Positions 19,210 through 28,553 are shown, numbered from the stretch's first letter. The stretch is DNA of 64,000 nucleotides from Deltaproteobacteria bacterium (GCA_013151235.1 JAADIO010000055.1:58834-122833), one strand, 5' to 3'. The notes: generated by a model from the letters alone, not told the origin. A program made the numbers and translations.

Positions 19210-19725
19210 TTAGAACTTCAGTAACGAATATACAGGATAACCATTGAGCTTCTCCCGCCCCTTCAGGAATTCCAGTTCTACCAGAAAGGCACATTCCACG
19301 ATATTTCCATCCAGCTGCTTTACCAGATCAATGGAGGCCCTGACCGTCCCCCCCGTCGCGATCAGGTCATCGGCGATGAGGACATTCTGACCCGGAGAAA
19401 TCGCATCTTCATGAATCTCCAACTGGTCCGTGCCGTACTCCAACTCGTAGATCGTCTTGTGCGTCTTGTAGGGAAGCTTTCCCGGTTTCCGGACCAGGAT
19501 CACCCCGGCACCGAGACGGTAGGCCAACGCCGCCCCGATCACAAATCCTCGGGACTCGATCCCGACGACAAGATCAATATCCCGATCCATATAGCGGTTT
19601 GCAAGGGTATCGATGGCGCGGGCGAAAGCCCGTTTATCGGACAACAGGGTCGTGATGTCCTTAAAGATGATCCCCTTCTTGGGAAAGTCGGGGACATCCC
19701 GGATCAGTTTTTTGAGTCGTTCCAT
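19210..19725 (-). CDS. apt: Adenine phosphoribosyltransferase
   Basis: Salvages adenine to AMP. 171 aa, normal length. Motifs: [20 protein letters not shown] at the N-terminus, [27 protein letters not shown], and the PRPP-binding loop [20 protein letters not shown]. Adenine arises from methylthioadenosine and adenosylhomocysteine metabolism, so placement before metK and ahcY is metabolically coherent. Confidence 0.97.
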   Translation of the reverse strand: MERLKKLIRDVPDFPKKGIIFKDITTLLSDKRAFARAIDTLANRYMDRDIDLVVGIESRGFVIGAALAYRLGAGVILVRKPGKLPYKTHKTIYELEYGTDQLEIHEDAISPGQNVLIADDLIATGGTVRASIDLVKQLDGNIVECAFLVELEFLKGREKLNGYPVYSLLKF

Positions 19726-19753
19726 GAAAAGCTCCTATCTTTTAAAAAGTCCT

Positions 19754-19853
19754 ATTCGTAAAGTGGCCTGTCTGCGTGCGGAGACACGCACAGGCAAGCA
19801 TTTGAGGGCGGCAGGGCAGCCCCCCCGGTGCGTCACAGTATTTACGAACAAGA
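19754..19853. repeat. MITE-like element, family 2, short copy
   Basis: About 100 bases between apt and the sigma factor gene. The right end CACAGTATTTACGAAC (19834-19849) pairs imperfectly with the left end TTCGTAAAGTGG (19755-19766). Read on the minus strand, TTCGTAAATACTGTGACGCA matches TTCGCAAATACCGTGACGCA at 33290-33309, and GCCCTCAAATGC matches the other end of the longer copy. It looks like an internally deleted version of the element at 33288-33437. Confidence 0.6.
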
Positions 19854-19860
19854 CGACCCC

Positions 19861-20790
19861 TTACAGAATCTCGTCTAAAATCAGAGATTCCCTGGTGATA
19901 ATATAGCGGAGTTTCTTGAGGGCTGAAGACTCAATCTGCCGTATCCGCTCCCTCGTTACGCCGAACTCCTCGCCGATCTTCTCAAGGGTCATCGGATCCC
20001 CATCCTCGAGTCCGAAGCGGAGGATCACCACGTTTTTCTCGTTCTCCGTTAATTTTTCCAGCCAGACGGAGATCATCTCGTGCCGCTTGATCCCTTCCAC
20101 AATATCATCGGGCGAAAGAATGGAGGTATCTTCAATGACATCCTTGAGAGAATTCTCCTGCTTTTCGCCGATCGGCATATCGAGAGACTGTGTCGAGCGG
20201 ACAACCTGCATTACCTCTTTGATCTTTTCAACGGTCGTATCCATCACCTCCGCCATCTCATCCACGGTAGGCTCCCGGCCCTTGACCTGGATCTGCTCCC
20301 GCAGAACCCGGACCAACCGGTTGATCTTCTCGTCCACATGAATGGGCAAGCGAATCGTCCGAGTCTGGTTCACGATGGAACGTTCGATCGCCTGGCGAAT
20401 CCACCAGGAAGCATAGGTACTGAATTTGAATCCTTTTTTGTACTGAAACCGTTCCACCGCCTTGATCAACCCGATATTCCCCTCTTCGATCAGATCCAGG
20501 AAGGGAAGTCCCCGGTTCATGTACCGTTTGGCAATGCTGACAACGAGTCGAAGGTTGGATTCAATCATCTTCTCCCGTGCCGATGCGTCATTTTTCTCCA
20601 CGCGCTTGGCCAGGGCGACTTCTTCTTCCGGGGTCAGAAGAGGGATGGCACTGATTTCACGAAGGTAGATCTTGATCGTGTCCAGAGAAGCGGAAATCGC
20701 CTTCTGCTTCTTCGGCGATTTCTTGCCGGCCTTCGCCTTCATAACATCCGGAGACGCCTCAGCGTCTTCTCCTTTTGCATTCTGCACCAA
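19861..20790 (-). CDS. rpoS: RNA polymerase sigma factor, RpoS type
   Basis: 309 aa group 2 sigma-70 factor. Region 1.2 [19 protein letters not shown], region 2 [20 protein letters not shown] through [20 protein letters not shown], region 3 [16 protein letters not shown], and region 4 [20 protein letters not shown] with helix-turn-helix [12 protein letters not shown]. It lacks the long region 1.1 of a housekeeping RpoD. The neighbourhood surE-pcm-(dedA)-rpoS mirrors the surE-pcm-nlpD-rpoS order of enterobacteria and supports the rpoS name. The start is not ATG: TTG 20790 (or GTG 20787) follows GGAGGTCTGCA, which may keep expression low. Confidence 0.85.
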   Translation of the reverse strand: MVQNAKGEDAEASPDVMKAKAGKKSPKKQKAISASLDTIKIYLREISAIPLLTPEEEVALAKRVEKNDASAREKMIESNLRLVVSIAKRYMNRGLPFLDLIEEGNIGLIKAVERFQYKKGFKFSTYASWWIRQAIERSIVNQTRTIRLPIHVDEKINRLVRVLREQIQVKGREPTVDEMAEVMDTTVEKIKEVMQVVRSTQSLDMPIGEKQENSLKDVIEDTSILSPDDIVEGIKRHEMISVWLEKLTENEKNVVILRFGLEDGDPMTLEKIGEEFGVTRERIRQIESSALKKLRYIITRESLILDEIL

Positions 20791-20875
20791 TGCAGACCTC
20801 CATTACGCCGGAATATATGATCACCAAGACCGCCATGGCGGGGAAACCGAGTCAATTTTACTCCATCGTAAAGAG

Positions 20876-20952
<77 letters not shown>

Positions 20953-20966
20953 ATCCGGAAGTCTGC

Positions 20967-21572
20967 TCAGGCCTCATCCTTTTGCGATACGGCCCGGGAA
21001 GACATCTTCTTTACAACGTAGAAACCTCCTATGAGGAGGATGACAAACAGAATCGAGAGGAGATTAAAATATTTCTCGATAAATCCGGTGATATAATCCC
21101 CGAAAAGAACGATCATGCCGGCAACCAGGAAGAACCTGGCCCCGCGGCTTATGAATGATACTAAAACGAATTTCAGAAAGTCAATATAAAAAACCCCTGC
21201 CGAGAGGGTGAAGATCTTGTAGGGGATGGGGGTAAACCCGGCAATTCCAATGGCCCAGGCCTCATATTTTTCGAAATAGTCATGTACCATACGGATTTTC
21301 CCCGCCGAAACAAATCGGTTCAGAAGGGGACGGCCGCCCTTCTGCCCGAGGAAATAGCCGAAGACCCCGCCGGCCGCCGACCCCACCGTACAGAGAAGAG
21401 CGTAATAGAGGGCCTGACTGGGGGCGTTGAGCGACATGGCGATCAGGAGAATATCCGGGGGAAGGGGAAAGAAAGAGGACTCGGCAAAGGCAAGAAAAAA
21501 GAGCGCCACCAGAGCATTATCGGTTTGTGCCCAGGAAACAATCCAGGTTTGCAATTCATGAATCCAGGGCAT
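20967..21572 (-). CDS. DedA/YqaA-family inner-membrane protein
   Basis: 201 aa integral membrane protein with a SNARE-associated (DedA/VTT-type) core. Visible are ALFFLAFAESSFFPLPPDIL, the glycine motif VGSAAGGVFGYFLGQKGG, and the conserved IGIAGFTPIPYKIFTLSAGV. DedA relatives translocate lipids and support envelope homeostasis; the substrate here is unknown. Two ATGs overlap the pcm 3' end (21575 and 21572); I prefer 21572 because AAAGAGG then has workable spacing. It occupies the position where enterobacteria have nlpD between pcm and rpoS. Confidence 0.85.
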   Translation of the reverse strand: MPWIHELQTWIVSWAQTDNALVALFFLAFAESSFFPLPPDILLIAMSLNAPSQALYYALLCTVGSAAGGVFGYFLGQKGGRPLLNRFVSAGKIRMVHDYFEKYEAWAIGIAGFTPIPYKIFTLSAGVFYIDFLKFVLVSFISRGARFFLVAGMIVLFGDYITGFIEKYFNLLSILFVILLIGGFYVVKKMSSRAVSQKDEA

Positions 21573-22251
21573 CATTCCTCTTTCCCCGGCGGGAAGGGCT
21601 TTTCTCCCAACCGTATCTTCCGACGAGTTTAACAAACCGGCAGGGATCGAGTTCGATCCGATCCATCCCGGAAGAACGTTTGATCACTTTGATCAGACGC
21701 TGGGAGCCGTCGACCTCCAGGGGGATGATCATCTTCCCTCCCACACGGAGCTGCCGAACCAGATGTTCCGGAATCCGGGGAGACCCGGCGGAGACCACAA
21801 CAACATCAAAGGGAGCCTGATCCGGCCAGCCGTAGGTCCCATCCCCGATCCGAATCGCCACATTGGAAAGCCCAAGGCGGTCAAGGCGCGGCCAGACCTG
21901 ATTCCCCAAAGGACGGATCCGTTCCATGGCAAAGATCCGTTCCGCAAGATGCGCCAGGATGGCCGTCTGATACCCGGAGCCGGAGCCGATCTCCAGAACC
22001 TTTTCGTTCCCCTGCAATTCCAGCGCCTGTGCGACATAGGCAACCGTGGAAGGCTGGGAGATCGTTTGCCCGTACCCGATGGGAAGTGCAACATCCTCAT
22101 AGGCCCGAAGCGCCAGCGCCTCATCGACGAACCGGTGACGAGGCACACGGCGGAAAGCGGAGAGAACCCGGACGTCTTCGATCCCCGCTGCGGGAAGGAT
22201 CTCGTCCACCAGCCGTTTCAGGGCAATCCCGGGATTCCTGTATTGGACCAT
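21556..22251 (-). CDS. pcm: Protein-L-isoaspartate O-methyltransferase
   Basis: Repairs isoaspartyl residues in aged proteins using S-adenosylmethionine. 231 aa. Motifs: RVPRHRFVDEALALRAYEDV, LPIGYGQTISQPSTVAYVAQ, SAM-binding VLEIGSGSGYQTAILAHLA, and FDVVVVSAGSPRIPEHLVRQ. The usual catalytic YGQTIS loop is intact. In surE-pcm order, 27 bases after surE. The basic C-terminal tail (KSPSRRGKRNDALDS) extends past the family core and overlaps the next gene. Confidence 0.96.
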   Translation of the reverse strand: MVQYRNPGIALKRLVDEILPAAGIEDVRVLSAFRRVPRHRFVDEALALRAYEDVALPIGYGQTISQPSTVAYVAQALELQGNEKVLEIGSGSGYQTAILAHLAERIFAMERIRPLGNQVWPRLDRLGLSNVAIRIGDGTYGWPDQAPFDVVVVSAGSPRIPEHLVRQLRVGGKMIIPLEVDGSQRLIKVIKRSSGMDRIELDPCRFVKLVGRYGWEKSPSRRGKRNDALDS

Positions 22252-22278
22252 GACGACCTTTCCGACGGCAACAATCGC

Positions 22279-23028
22279 TCAATCGCCCTCAAAGAGGATG
22301 CTTTCCATCTTCTCGAAGACCTCATAATGGGTCAGATCAAGATGCAGGGGAGTCACGGAGATGCCGTTTTCAGCAATGGCCTCATAATCGGAATGCCCCT
22401 TCCCCCCGGAAATAATCTCCTCCCCACCGATCCAGTAGTAGGCACGCCCTCTCGGGTCCTTCTTTTCCACCACCGGGTCCTTGAAGGTCCGCCGCCCCAT
22501 GGAGGTAATCCGGATTCCCGAGAGCTGCTCCGCCGGCAGACTGGGAACATTCATGTTCAAGAAGGTATCGGCAGGCAGTCCGTGATCTGCGATCTTCCGG
22601 GCCAGCCGCAAAGCGGCCTTCGCTGCCTCCCCGTACCGGAAATGCCCCTCACCGACGACGGAGACTGCCATCGAGGGAATCCCGAGCAAGGCCCCTTCCA
22701 TCGCCGCCGCAACCGTGCCGGAATAGGTGATGTTATCGCCCAGATTGGCTCCCCGGTTGATCCCGGAAATCAGGAGGTCCGGTTTTCCCGGCAGGATCGT
22801 ATTCACCGCCAAGGTCACACAATCGGTCGGTGTTCCGTTCACGCTGTAAACATCTTCCCCCAGTTCATGGACCCGCAGTGGTTTGTGGAGGGTCAGGGCA
22901 TGGCCCACGGCGCTTCGTTCCCGGTCCGGCGCCACCACAACGACGCGCCCCAACACGTGCAGCGTTTCTGCCAACGCCCTCAACCCCGGAGCGGAAACCC
23001 CGTCATCATTGGAAAGCAGAATCAGCAA
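22279..23028 (-). CDS. surE: 5'/3'-nucleotidase SurE
   Basis: Stationary-phase survival phosphatase acting on nucleoside monophosphates and short polyphosphate. 249 aa with LILLSNDDGVSAPGLRALAE (metal-binding NDDG), VVAPDRERSAVGHALTL, VNGTPTDCV, SGINRGANLGDNITYSGTVA and AAMEGALLGIPSMAVS, all diagnostic. It heads the surE-pcm-dedA-rpoS block, and a tRNA terminator (23065-23084) lies just upstream. Confidence 0.97.
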   Translation of the reverse strand: MLILLSNDDGVSAPGLRALAETLHVLGRVVVVAPDRERSAVGHALTLHKPLRVHELGEDVYSVNGTPTDCVTLAVNTILPGKPDLLISGINRGANLGDNITYSGTVAAAMEGALLGIPSMAVSVVGEGHFRYGEAAKAALRLARKIADHGLPADTFLNMNVPSLPAEQLSGIRITSMGRRTFKDPVVEKKDPRGRAYYWIGGEEIISGGKGHSDYEAIAENGISVTPLHLDLTHYEVFEKMESILFEGD

Positions 23029-23064
23029 GAAAACCTCGATCGGACCGAGTCGCCGATCAAAATG

Positions 23065-23084
23065 AAAAAAGCCCCGGAAGGGCT
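23065..23084 (-). terminator. Intrinsic terminator after tRNA-Pro(GGG)
   Basis: On the minus strand AGCCC-TTCCG-GGGCT is followed directly by TTTTTT, a compact rho-independent terminator. It lies 75 bases downstream of the tRNA 3' end and 37 bases before the surE start. Confidence 0.8.
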
Positions 23085-23157
23085 CTCGTTCATTCAGCCG
23101 GCAATGAATTCACGGACGTGATACGGAAAATCAACAAATTCCATTCGTTCGGGAAAA

Positions 23158-23235
<78 letters not shown>

Positions 23236-23388
23236 CTTGCACGTACAGAAAAATTCAGTCGCAACCTTTGATCCAACAAGAAGAAATCTTACTGAGTCCG
23301 TCGTTTGATGTCAAGGCTTTTCTCCCGCCACAACGATCGGCATGCAGCAAACAAAAGCTTTTTCGGGGGAGGGGGGGAGTTATCGATC

Positions 23389-23840
23389 ATAGACAAACAA
23401 TACAAATCGGTTGACAGCACATATATAAAGTTAAATCGCAAAGCCCTCCATTTCCTGCTGAACATCCGCTTCAACCCCTTAGAAAAGAGCCTCTTCAAAG
23501 GAATCCGTAAACTGCCTCCGGGAACGATCCTCCGTTTCCAGCGGTCTTCCCTGCGGCAGCAACGATATTGGAGTCTTCCCGACTCCGTCGATTCCTCGAT
23601 CCACCGCCCGGAAGACTGCATCGAAGAAACCAAAATGGGGCTTCACTTTCGACCCCTATTACCAATTCCAGAAAGACCTGCGAAAAACGGAAATAAGAGA
23701 ATTAACCCCGGAACGGATTCGGGAGCAGGGGATCTTCAACCATTCATCGAACAAATCCTGACACATCCCCCGCACCGCTGGATGCGCTGGCACTATTTTC
23801 TCCTCTGACTGATTCTGGGAATCAAACCGAACGACTCATT
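23389..23840 (+). pseudogene. Asparagine synthetase (AsnB-like) remnant with large internal deletion
   Basis: Only two ends of an AsnB-type amidotransferase remain. The first part reads LNRKALHFLLNIRFNPLEKS then LFKGIRKLPPGTIL and RYWSLP, the linker after the glutaminase domain. It is followed abruptly, in another frame, by WGFTFDPYYQFQKDLRKTE and LTPERIREQGIFNH, and after another shift by the C-terminal FIEQILTHPPHRWMRWHYFL with a stop where a tryptophan codon is expected. The glutaminase domain and the ATP-binding synthetase core are missing. AsnB paralogues with this C-terminus are common in exopolysaccharide clusters. Confidence 0.7.
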
Positions 23841-24389
23841 CCATACTGCACCGGCCCTCCTCTCGGCAAAAAACCAGCATTCGCCCGTACCGGGTCTGTA
23901 CCCGGGGATCAACCCTCTTGCGGCAATGCGGCGAAGATGTTTACGAAGACTGTTCGCCTGAGAATAAATATCCCGAACAAGGATGAGAAAACGTGCATCG
24001 GGAAAGATCCCACGGAGATAACCGATTTTGTTCATCAGGTGGGTCGATTTGTTCAGGATTAAAGAAGAACTCGCCCCACTTCAGGACGGTTTCATTCCCG
24101 TAGCGGATCTTCCGGTAGCCGCGATAGACAAACTGCATAGGATAATCCGTCTACAATAAAACAGATCAAACGCCCGCCGTACCCGGTCACAAACCTCTAC
24201 GGCATCGGAGGCACTTCCCGACGGACAGCAGGCTACCGTCCCGCAGGGCACACAGCCGACCTCGGTCCAGAAGCGGTTCATCTCGGAGCCGACCACCTGG
24301 ATCCGCCGGTTCGCCGAAAAGAGGTTGCGGAAGAAGATCGTCCCCGAGCGCATTACTCCGAGAAGAAAAAGATTGGCCGGTGACCTCAT
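23793..24389 (-). pseudogene. Sulfotransferase-family protein, frameshifted and 3'-truncated
   Basis: The N-terminus FLLGVMRSGTIFFRNLFSAN is a PAPS-binding sulfotransferase loop. The protein then continues in other frames: YRKIRYGNETVLKWGEFFFN, and NKSTHLMNKIGYLRGIFPDA with RFLILVRDIYSQANSLRKHL, the 3'-phosphate-binding region. At least two frameshifts (near 24140 and 24060) separate the parts, and the C-terminus is cut where the asnB remnant meets it. Its ATG overlaps the stop of the flippase gene (ATGA), so it was once translationally coupled to it. Confidence 0.7.
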
Positions 24390-25885
24390 GCTTCCTCCTT
24401 ACCTCCGGATCCGACGGACCCATGCAACGCGTGAGAGGAAGAAAGCCGGACGAAATACTCCCTTATTCCCAAGAAGACATATCCGGCAAGGCCATAGAGA
24501 GCAAGTGCCACGGGATAGACAAGCCATGAAGGGAACCGGCCTGAAAGGAACGATGAGATAACCGCAAGCAACAGCGCGAAAAAAGGCAACAGACACAAAC
24601 GAACCGCACGGATACGGATCTCCTCCGCCTTACGCATGGCAAATACCCAGAGGAGGAAAACGGCAACGCCCGTCACCGAGGTCCCTGCGGCAATCCCTGA
24701 AAGGCCGAAGGGCGAGACCAGGGCAAGGCTGGCCGTGATATTGATTAGAAGACGGATGGGTGAAAGCTTCATCACGATATCGGGCCGCCCCATGCTAACA
24801 AAAACCGACCCGACCGCCCCCACCCCTCCGCGCAGAACCAAACCGACCGCCAGGATCCCGAACGGGACGAAGGCCTGCTGGAAAAGGGGCTTTCCCGGAT
24901 AAAGAACGGCAATAAGGGGATGAAATCCCCACCAGAGGACCAGGGCTGTTCCGGCAAGAAGAAAGAGCGTGATCCCGATGGTGTTCCGTATGAAGTTCGT
25001 CAAGGCATCTCTGCGATCCGCAAGGTAAAGCTCGGTAATCACCGGCCCGGTCACCTTGATCAGGGCGGTCGGGAGAAGAGTCAGTCCCTGCGTAAAGAGA
25101 AAGGCCACGCTCAAGATGCCGACCGGACCGGTCCCGAGAAAATAGCCCCCCAGGAGAAAGGCGATTCGTCCATCCAGTTCCAGGAAAAACCGGCTGAGCA
25201 GAATCCGCCGCCCATAGGACATCAGATGCTTGAACGGTTTACGGAGTCCGCTGAGAGTGAACTTGGCATAAATCTTTCCGGCCCAGGCAAGGAGCACAAA
25301 GAGAAGCCCCTCGGAGACGACCAGGGCCGCAGCGGCGGCGACCAGCGTACGACGGACCATAACAAGAAGAAGGGTCACCCCCACGATCAGGATCACGCGC
25401 CAGCTCTCCCCGATGGCAAAGTTGCGTATCCGGCGCAACCCGCGTATACGGGCCAGGATCATCTTGTTGACGGCAAAGAGGGGGATCCCGGCCACTGAGA
25501 TCCCGATCAGGACGGAAAGTCGCGGAGTCCTGAGAATGCCGGCCAGGGAATCCCGGAACACAAGGAGAAGTAGGCAGACAGCGAGGCTTCCTGCAAGCGA
25601 CAGAATTAGAGCGGACGACAAATAGCGTCGCTCCAGCTCCGGGAGGAACCTGTGTTCCGTGGCAAACTTGGTCACTGCCCCCGGCAGGCCGAGACTCGCT
25701 AATGTCCCGGCCGCGAGGTAGACCGTCATAAAGAGTGTATAGACGCCCAGTCCACCGCTTCCGAAAAGGTTCCCGATAAGAACATTCAGCCCGACCCCGG
25801 CGAGAGCGATCACCGTCGTGCTGCCAAGGACCCAGAAGGCCTCCCCCGCGATCCCCCGGAGCGGATCCTGCACCCTCCTTTTCAT
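24386..25885 (-). CDS. Oligosaccharide flippase / polysaccharide biosynthesis membrane protein (MATE-like, Wzx type)
   Basis: 499 aa with about 12-14 hydrophobic segments and the MATE/MVF-fold layout: AFWVLGSTTVIALAGVGLNV near the N-terminus, GSGGLGVYTLFMTVYLAAGT, then repeated long hydrophobic helices and a short basic linker in the middle. Such proteins flip lipid-linked glycans across the inner membrane. The reading frame is intact although every neighbour in this cluster is broken. Its start overlaps the end of the degraded deacetylase gene, and its stop overlaps the sulfotransferase remnant, so the genes formed one operon. The substrate is unknown. Confidence 0.85.
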   Translation of the reverse strand: MKRRVQDPLRGIAGEAFWVLGSTTVIALAGVGLNVLIGNLFGSGGLGVYTLFMTVYLAAGTLASLGLPGAVTKFATEHRFLPELERRYLSSALILSLAGSLAVCLLLLVFRDSLAGILRTPRLSVLIGISVAGIPLFAVNKMILARIRGLRRIRNFAIGESWRVILIVGVTLLLVMVRRTLVAAAAALVVSEGLLFVLLAWAGKIYAKFTLSGLRKPFKHLMSYGRRILLSRFFLELDGRIAFLLGGYFLGTGPVGILSVAFLFTQGLTLLPTALIKVTGPVITELYLADRRDALTNFIRNTIGITLFLLAGTALVLWWGFHPLIAVLYPGKPLFQQAFVPFGILAVGLVLRGGVGAVGSVFVSMGRPDIVMKLSPIRLLINITASLALVSPFGLSGIAAGTSVTGVAVFLLWVFAMRKAEEIRIRAVRLCLLPFFALLLAVISSFLSGRFPSWLVYPVALALYGLAGYVFLGIREYFVRLSSSHALHGSVGSGGKEEA

Positions 25886-26630
25886 TCCACTCCTTTCCTT
25901 CCCGATTCACCCTCATATGGGAAACTGCTGGCGTCCTCTGAAGGAAAAGAACTCTCCCGCCACAAGGTCACGCTCTCTTCAAAGGTCGAGGCAATTCGGA
26001 CCTTCCGGGAGATCCGCCGGAGGAATTTTTCCCAGCCGATCAGGGCTTGGTCGGTAGAAAAGTTCATGATATGAGCCATATAGTTGTGCGGCTGTACCAC
26101 CGGACGTCTGTGCAGCAAATAACAAAGAAACCGGGACCGGGACAGGACCGCAAGGCACATACGGAACCATACACTCCTCCCTGGAGATTCGTAACTTGCC
26201 GGAATCAGGAGACCAAGCCGGGGGAGAATCACCAACTGGTCGGAGTCTTGCGGATAGACCCTCCAGGGACGAAAGATCTCACGGAACCCTCCGGACGCAG
26301 GCAAGCCGGTTTCACTTAAAGGACGCTTCAACCAGAGTATGGAGGTCAGGAAACAGCACCTTCTCTCCGCGTAGAGCCGATCCGTGACGCCCGGTTTCCA
26401 TCCGTGCCCCGGTGCGACGAAGATTTTCGGGAACCGCCACCCCAGCCTGCGATAGATCCGTCCACTCCACTCGATCTGCCGCTCCTGTTCGGCCACAGGC
26501 CGAACGGAAGCCGTCCGATAATCGTGGAATTCGACATACCGTCGCCCCATTGATGGCTGTAGCCGTGATCCGCAACCAGAATGTGGCGGGTATTCCTTTC
26601 GAGAAAATCAATCAATCTGCGGGAATCGGC
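25882..26630 (-). pseudogene. Polysaccharide-deacetylase-like protein, 5'-truncated and frameshifted
   Basis: The readable parts are IDFLERNTRHILVADHGYSH at the upstream edge, then after a shift RRYVEFHDYRTASVRPVAEQ, RFPKIFVAPGHGWKPGVTDR and near the C-terminus QPHNYMAHIMNFSTDQALIG with WEKFLRRI. The order H-G-Y-S-H, E-F and A-P-G-x-x-W fits the NodB/DUF2334 carbohydrate-esterase fold. The N-terminal catalytic aspartate segment is missing: upstream sequence belongs to a truncated glycosyltransferase, as if a deletion joined the two. An ATG at 26550 could still start a 222-aa product, but it would lack the active site. Confidence 0.6.
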
Positions 26631-27501
26631 ATATTACAAATAACGTAACGGCCAAGCGCCAGGGACTCGAAAACCATTCGGGGCATGCCGTCATGATAAT
26701 TAATGCGCAACAGCCCCTTGACCTTTCTCAGGACAAGACGGATATCTTCGACATAACCTAAAAAACGGAGATTGGGAGGAAGCCCTTTCGGATCCGCACC
26801 ACGTCCGACAACATCGATCCTGAGATCCGGAGAATCTTCGGCCAACCGGCAGAGGGTCTTCCAACCATAAAAGTCCCGGGTATCGGAGCTGGCATGAAAA
26901 CCGATATACGCAAGCAGGCTCCACTCCTCCGGAAGAGGGACCTCTTCAACCGGAATATGATTCAGTACCGGTAGGTATTCGGCTTCAACACCTGCGGATT
27001 TAAGTTCATCAACCAGATGGTGGGCACACGCCGTATGGCGGGCCACAAAGGCGGAGACATAAGATATGAATGTTCGAGAAAAATGTATGGCCACCCGTGC
27101 AAACAAAACCAAAAATCCCCGAACACCGCTTATTGCTCCCGCTACGGCGGGAATGTCACGCTCCGCACCGATATCCCGAAGAGGAGGACGGTACCTGACG
27201 GTCACCTTCAGAACGTCTCCTCCGGTCCACTGGAGAAGGACCGGCTTACCCAGACAACAAGCAATCGGCGAAAAAGAAGGATACGAGTATTTGAGGGTGA
27301 ATGACAATAGACGAGATCCGCCTGCTTCATCCGGCGAATGACTTGCAAGATATGCTTCGGTCGGAAAGGACGGTCATAGGAATCAATTTCCATGGCCGTC
27401 AGGCGTCTCAGCAAGGAAAAGGCAGGGTGGACCTTGCAGGACGCCAAGACAACCACCCGCAAGGAAACATCCTTTTCAGTCATCGCAGCCTGATGCGTCA
27501 T
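26612..27501 (-). pseudogene. GT4-like glycosyltransferase, frameshifted and 3'-truncated
   Basis: The N-terminal half LRVVVLASCKVHPAFSLLRR to ADLVYCHSPSNTRILLF (27501 to about 27275) continues in a second frame with SPIACCLGKPVLLQWTGGDV and the donor-binding half LLAYIGFHASSDTRDFYGWK, LRFLGYVEDIRLVLRKVKGL and GMPRMVFESLALGRYVICN. The shift falls in a CTTCTTTTTCG tract, a typical homopolymer indel. The C-terminus stops at a fusion with the deacetylase remnant. An upstream sigma-70 promoter (27656-27685) survives. Confidence 0.7.
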
Positions 27502-27655
27502 CGTTCAGAACACCTTGCGCGGGAATCAGACCTGGAATGGAAATCATGCACAAAAGACGGTTGCGAACAATCCCCATCCTCGGTCCGACACAGAAAAATT
27601 CATCCGCTCCGATCTCCTCCAAAACAACATCCTCCACTCTCTTTTGCGTGGGTAC

Positions 27656-27685
27656 AGTCTACCTGTATCTCGGAAGCCATGTCAA
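27656..27685 (-). promoter_or_regulatory. Sigma-70-type promoter of the degraded glycan cluster
   Basis: On the minus strand TTGACA, 18 bases, TAGACT. It points toward the glycosyltransferase remnant starting at 27501. The rest of the 27502-27808 gap holds no convincing gene; a plus-strand frame at 27537-27761 has a hydrophobic tail but no homology that I recognise. Confidence 0.55.
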
Positions 27686-27808
27686 CTTTTTCCATTTATT
27701 ACTTGGGATTCCGACCGTTTGCTCCGTGATTCTCCTTGATTCAGCATGGCTGATCTGTTAGGGTAAATCCGTTTGGAGGCTTAAATTCACTGAAAGGAAC
27801 TGTTTGTC

Positions 27809-28537
27809 ATGATCCATCTTCTGATCTCCGTCGCCGCAGGGGCGGTGATTTTCTGCCTGCTCTATTTCTTTCATGTTCTTGCCTGGGGATGGGCGCTGCC
27901 GATCGCCCTGGTCGTTATGATGGGAGTCAATTATCTCCTGGGACGCCGGCTCAGTAAAGCCATTGCCGAACTCATGGAGGGGGTCGGACGGGACCTGAAA
28001 ACCGGGAAGATGGACCGGGCGATCCGAACCCTGGAAGGGGGATTGAAATACGGTCGTTACCAGTTCTTTGTCACCTCTCAGCTGAAAGCCCAGATCGGTG
28101 TTATTCATTACATCAAGAAAGACTTCAACACCGCCTTTCCCTTTCTGAAGAAGGCCTTTGCCCGGCACTGGATCGCCCAGGGAATGCTCGCCGCGATCTA
28201 TATGCGGCGGAAAGACAAGGAACGAATGATCAAAACCTTCCAGCGGGCCGTACGATACAATCCCAAGGAGGGGCTTCTCTGGAATCTCTATGCCTTCTGC
28301 CTGCTTCGCACGGGAGACCGGGCCGAGGCGATCCAGGTCTTGATCAAGGGGTCGAAGAAGCACCCCAGCGATGAACAGATTCGGAAGAACCTGATTCATC
28401 TGCAAAACAATAAAAAGATGAAAATGAAAAGCTATGGCGAGATGTGGATCCAGTTTCACCTGGAGAAGATGCCCGGCAACCTGGGCCGGCGCCCCTCCTA
28501 CCCCGTCTCCCGGAGACGGCGCATGGCTCGCCGTTGA
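27809..28537 (+). CDS. Membrane-anchored TPR protein of unknown function
   Basis: 242 aa. Two hydrophobic helices at about 2-22 and 27-45 anchor the N-terminus, followed by a helical domain with TPR-like pairs: AIRTLEGGLKYGRYQFFVTS, AFPFLKKAFARHWIAQGMLA, TFQRAVRYNPKEGLLWNLYA, and AIQVLIKGSKKHPSDEQIRK. The C-terminus is strongly basic (RRPSYPVSRRRRMARR). GAAAGGAA precedes the ATG. It is monocistronic and convergent with ptsI (16-base gap). Function unknown; a scaffold at the inner membrane is all the sequence suggests. Confidence 0.8.
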   Translation: MIHLLISVAAGAVIFCLLYFFHVLAWGWALPIALVVMMGVNYLLGRRLSKAIAELMEGVGRDLKTGKMDRAIRTLEGGLKYGRYQFFVTSQLKAQIGVIHYIKKDFNTAFPFLKKAFARHWIAQGMLAAIYMRRKDKERMIKTFQRAVRYNPKEGLLWNLYAFCLLRTGDRAEAIQVLIKGSKKHPSDEQIRKNLIHLQNNKKMKMKSYGEMWIQFHLEKMPGNLGRRPSYPVSRRRRMARR

Positions 28538-28553
28538 TTCCCGGTTCCCCGCA

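Noticed and set aside
21763-23121. 452-aa plus-strand open frame opposite pcm and surE
   Set aside because: It spans two real genes on the other strand and has no coherent domain.
27537-27761. Small plus-strand ORF with hydrophobic C-terminus
   Set aside because: No ribosome binding site, no recognisable family, and it overlaps a clear minus-strand promoter.
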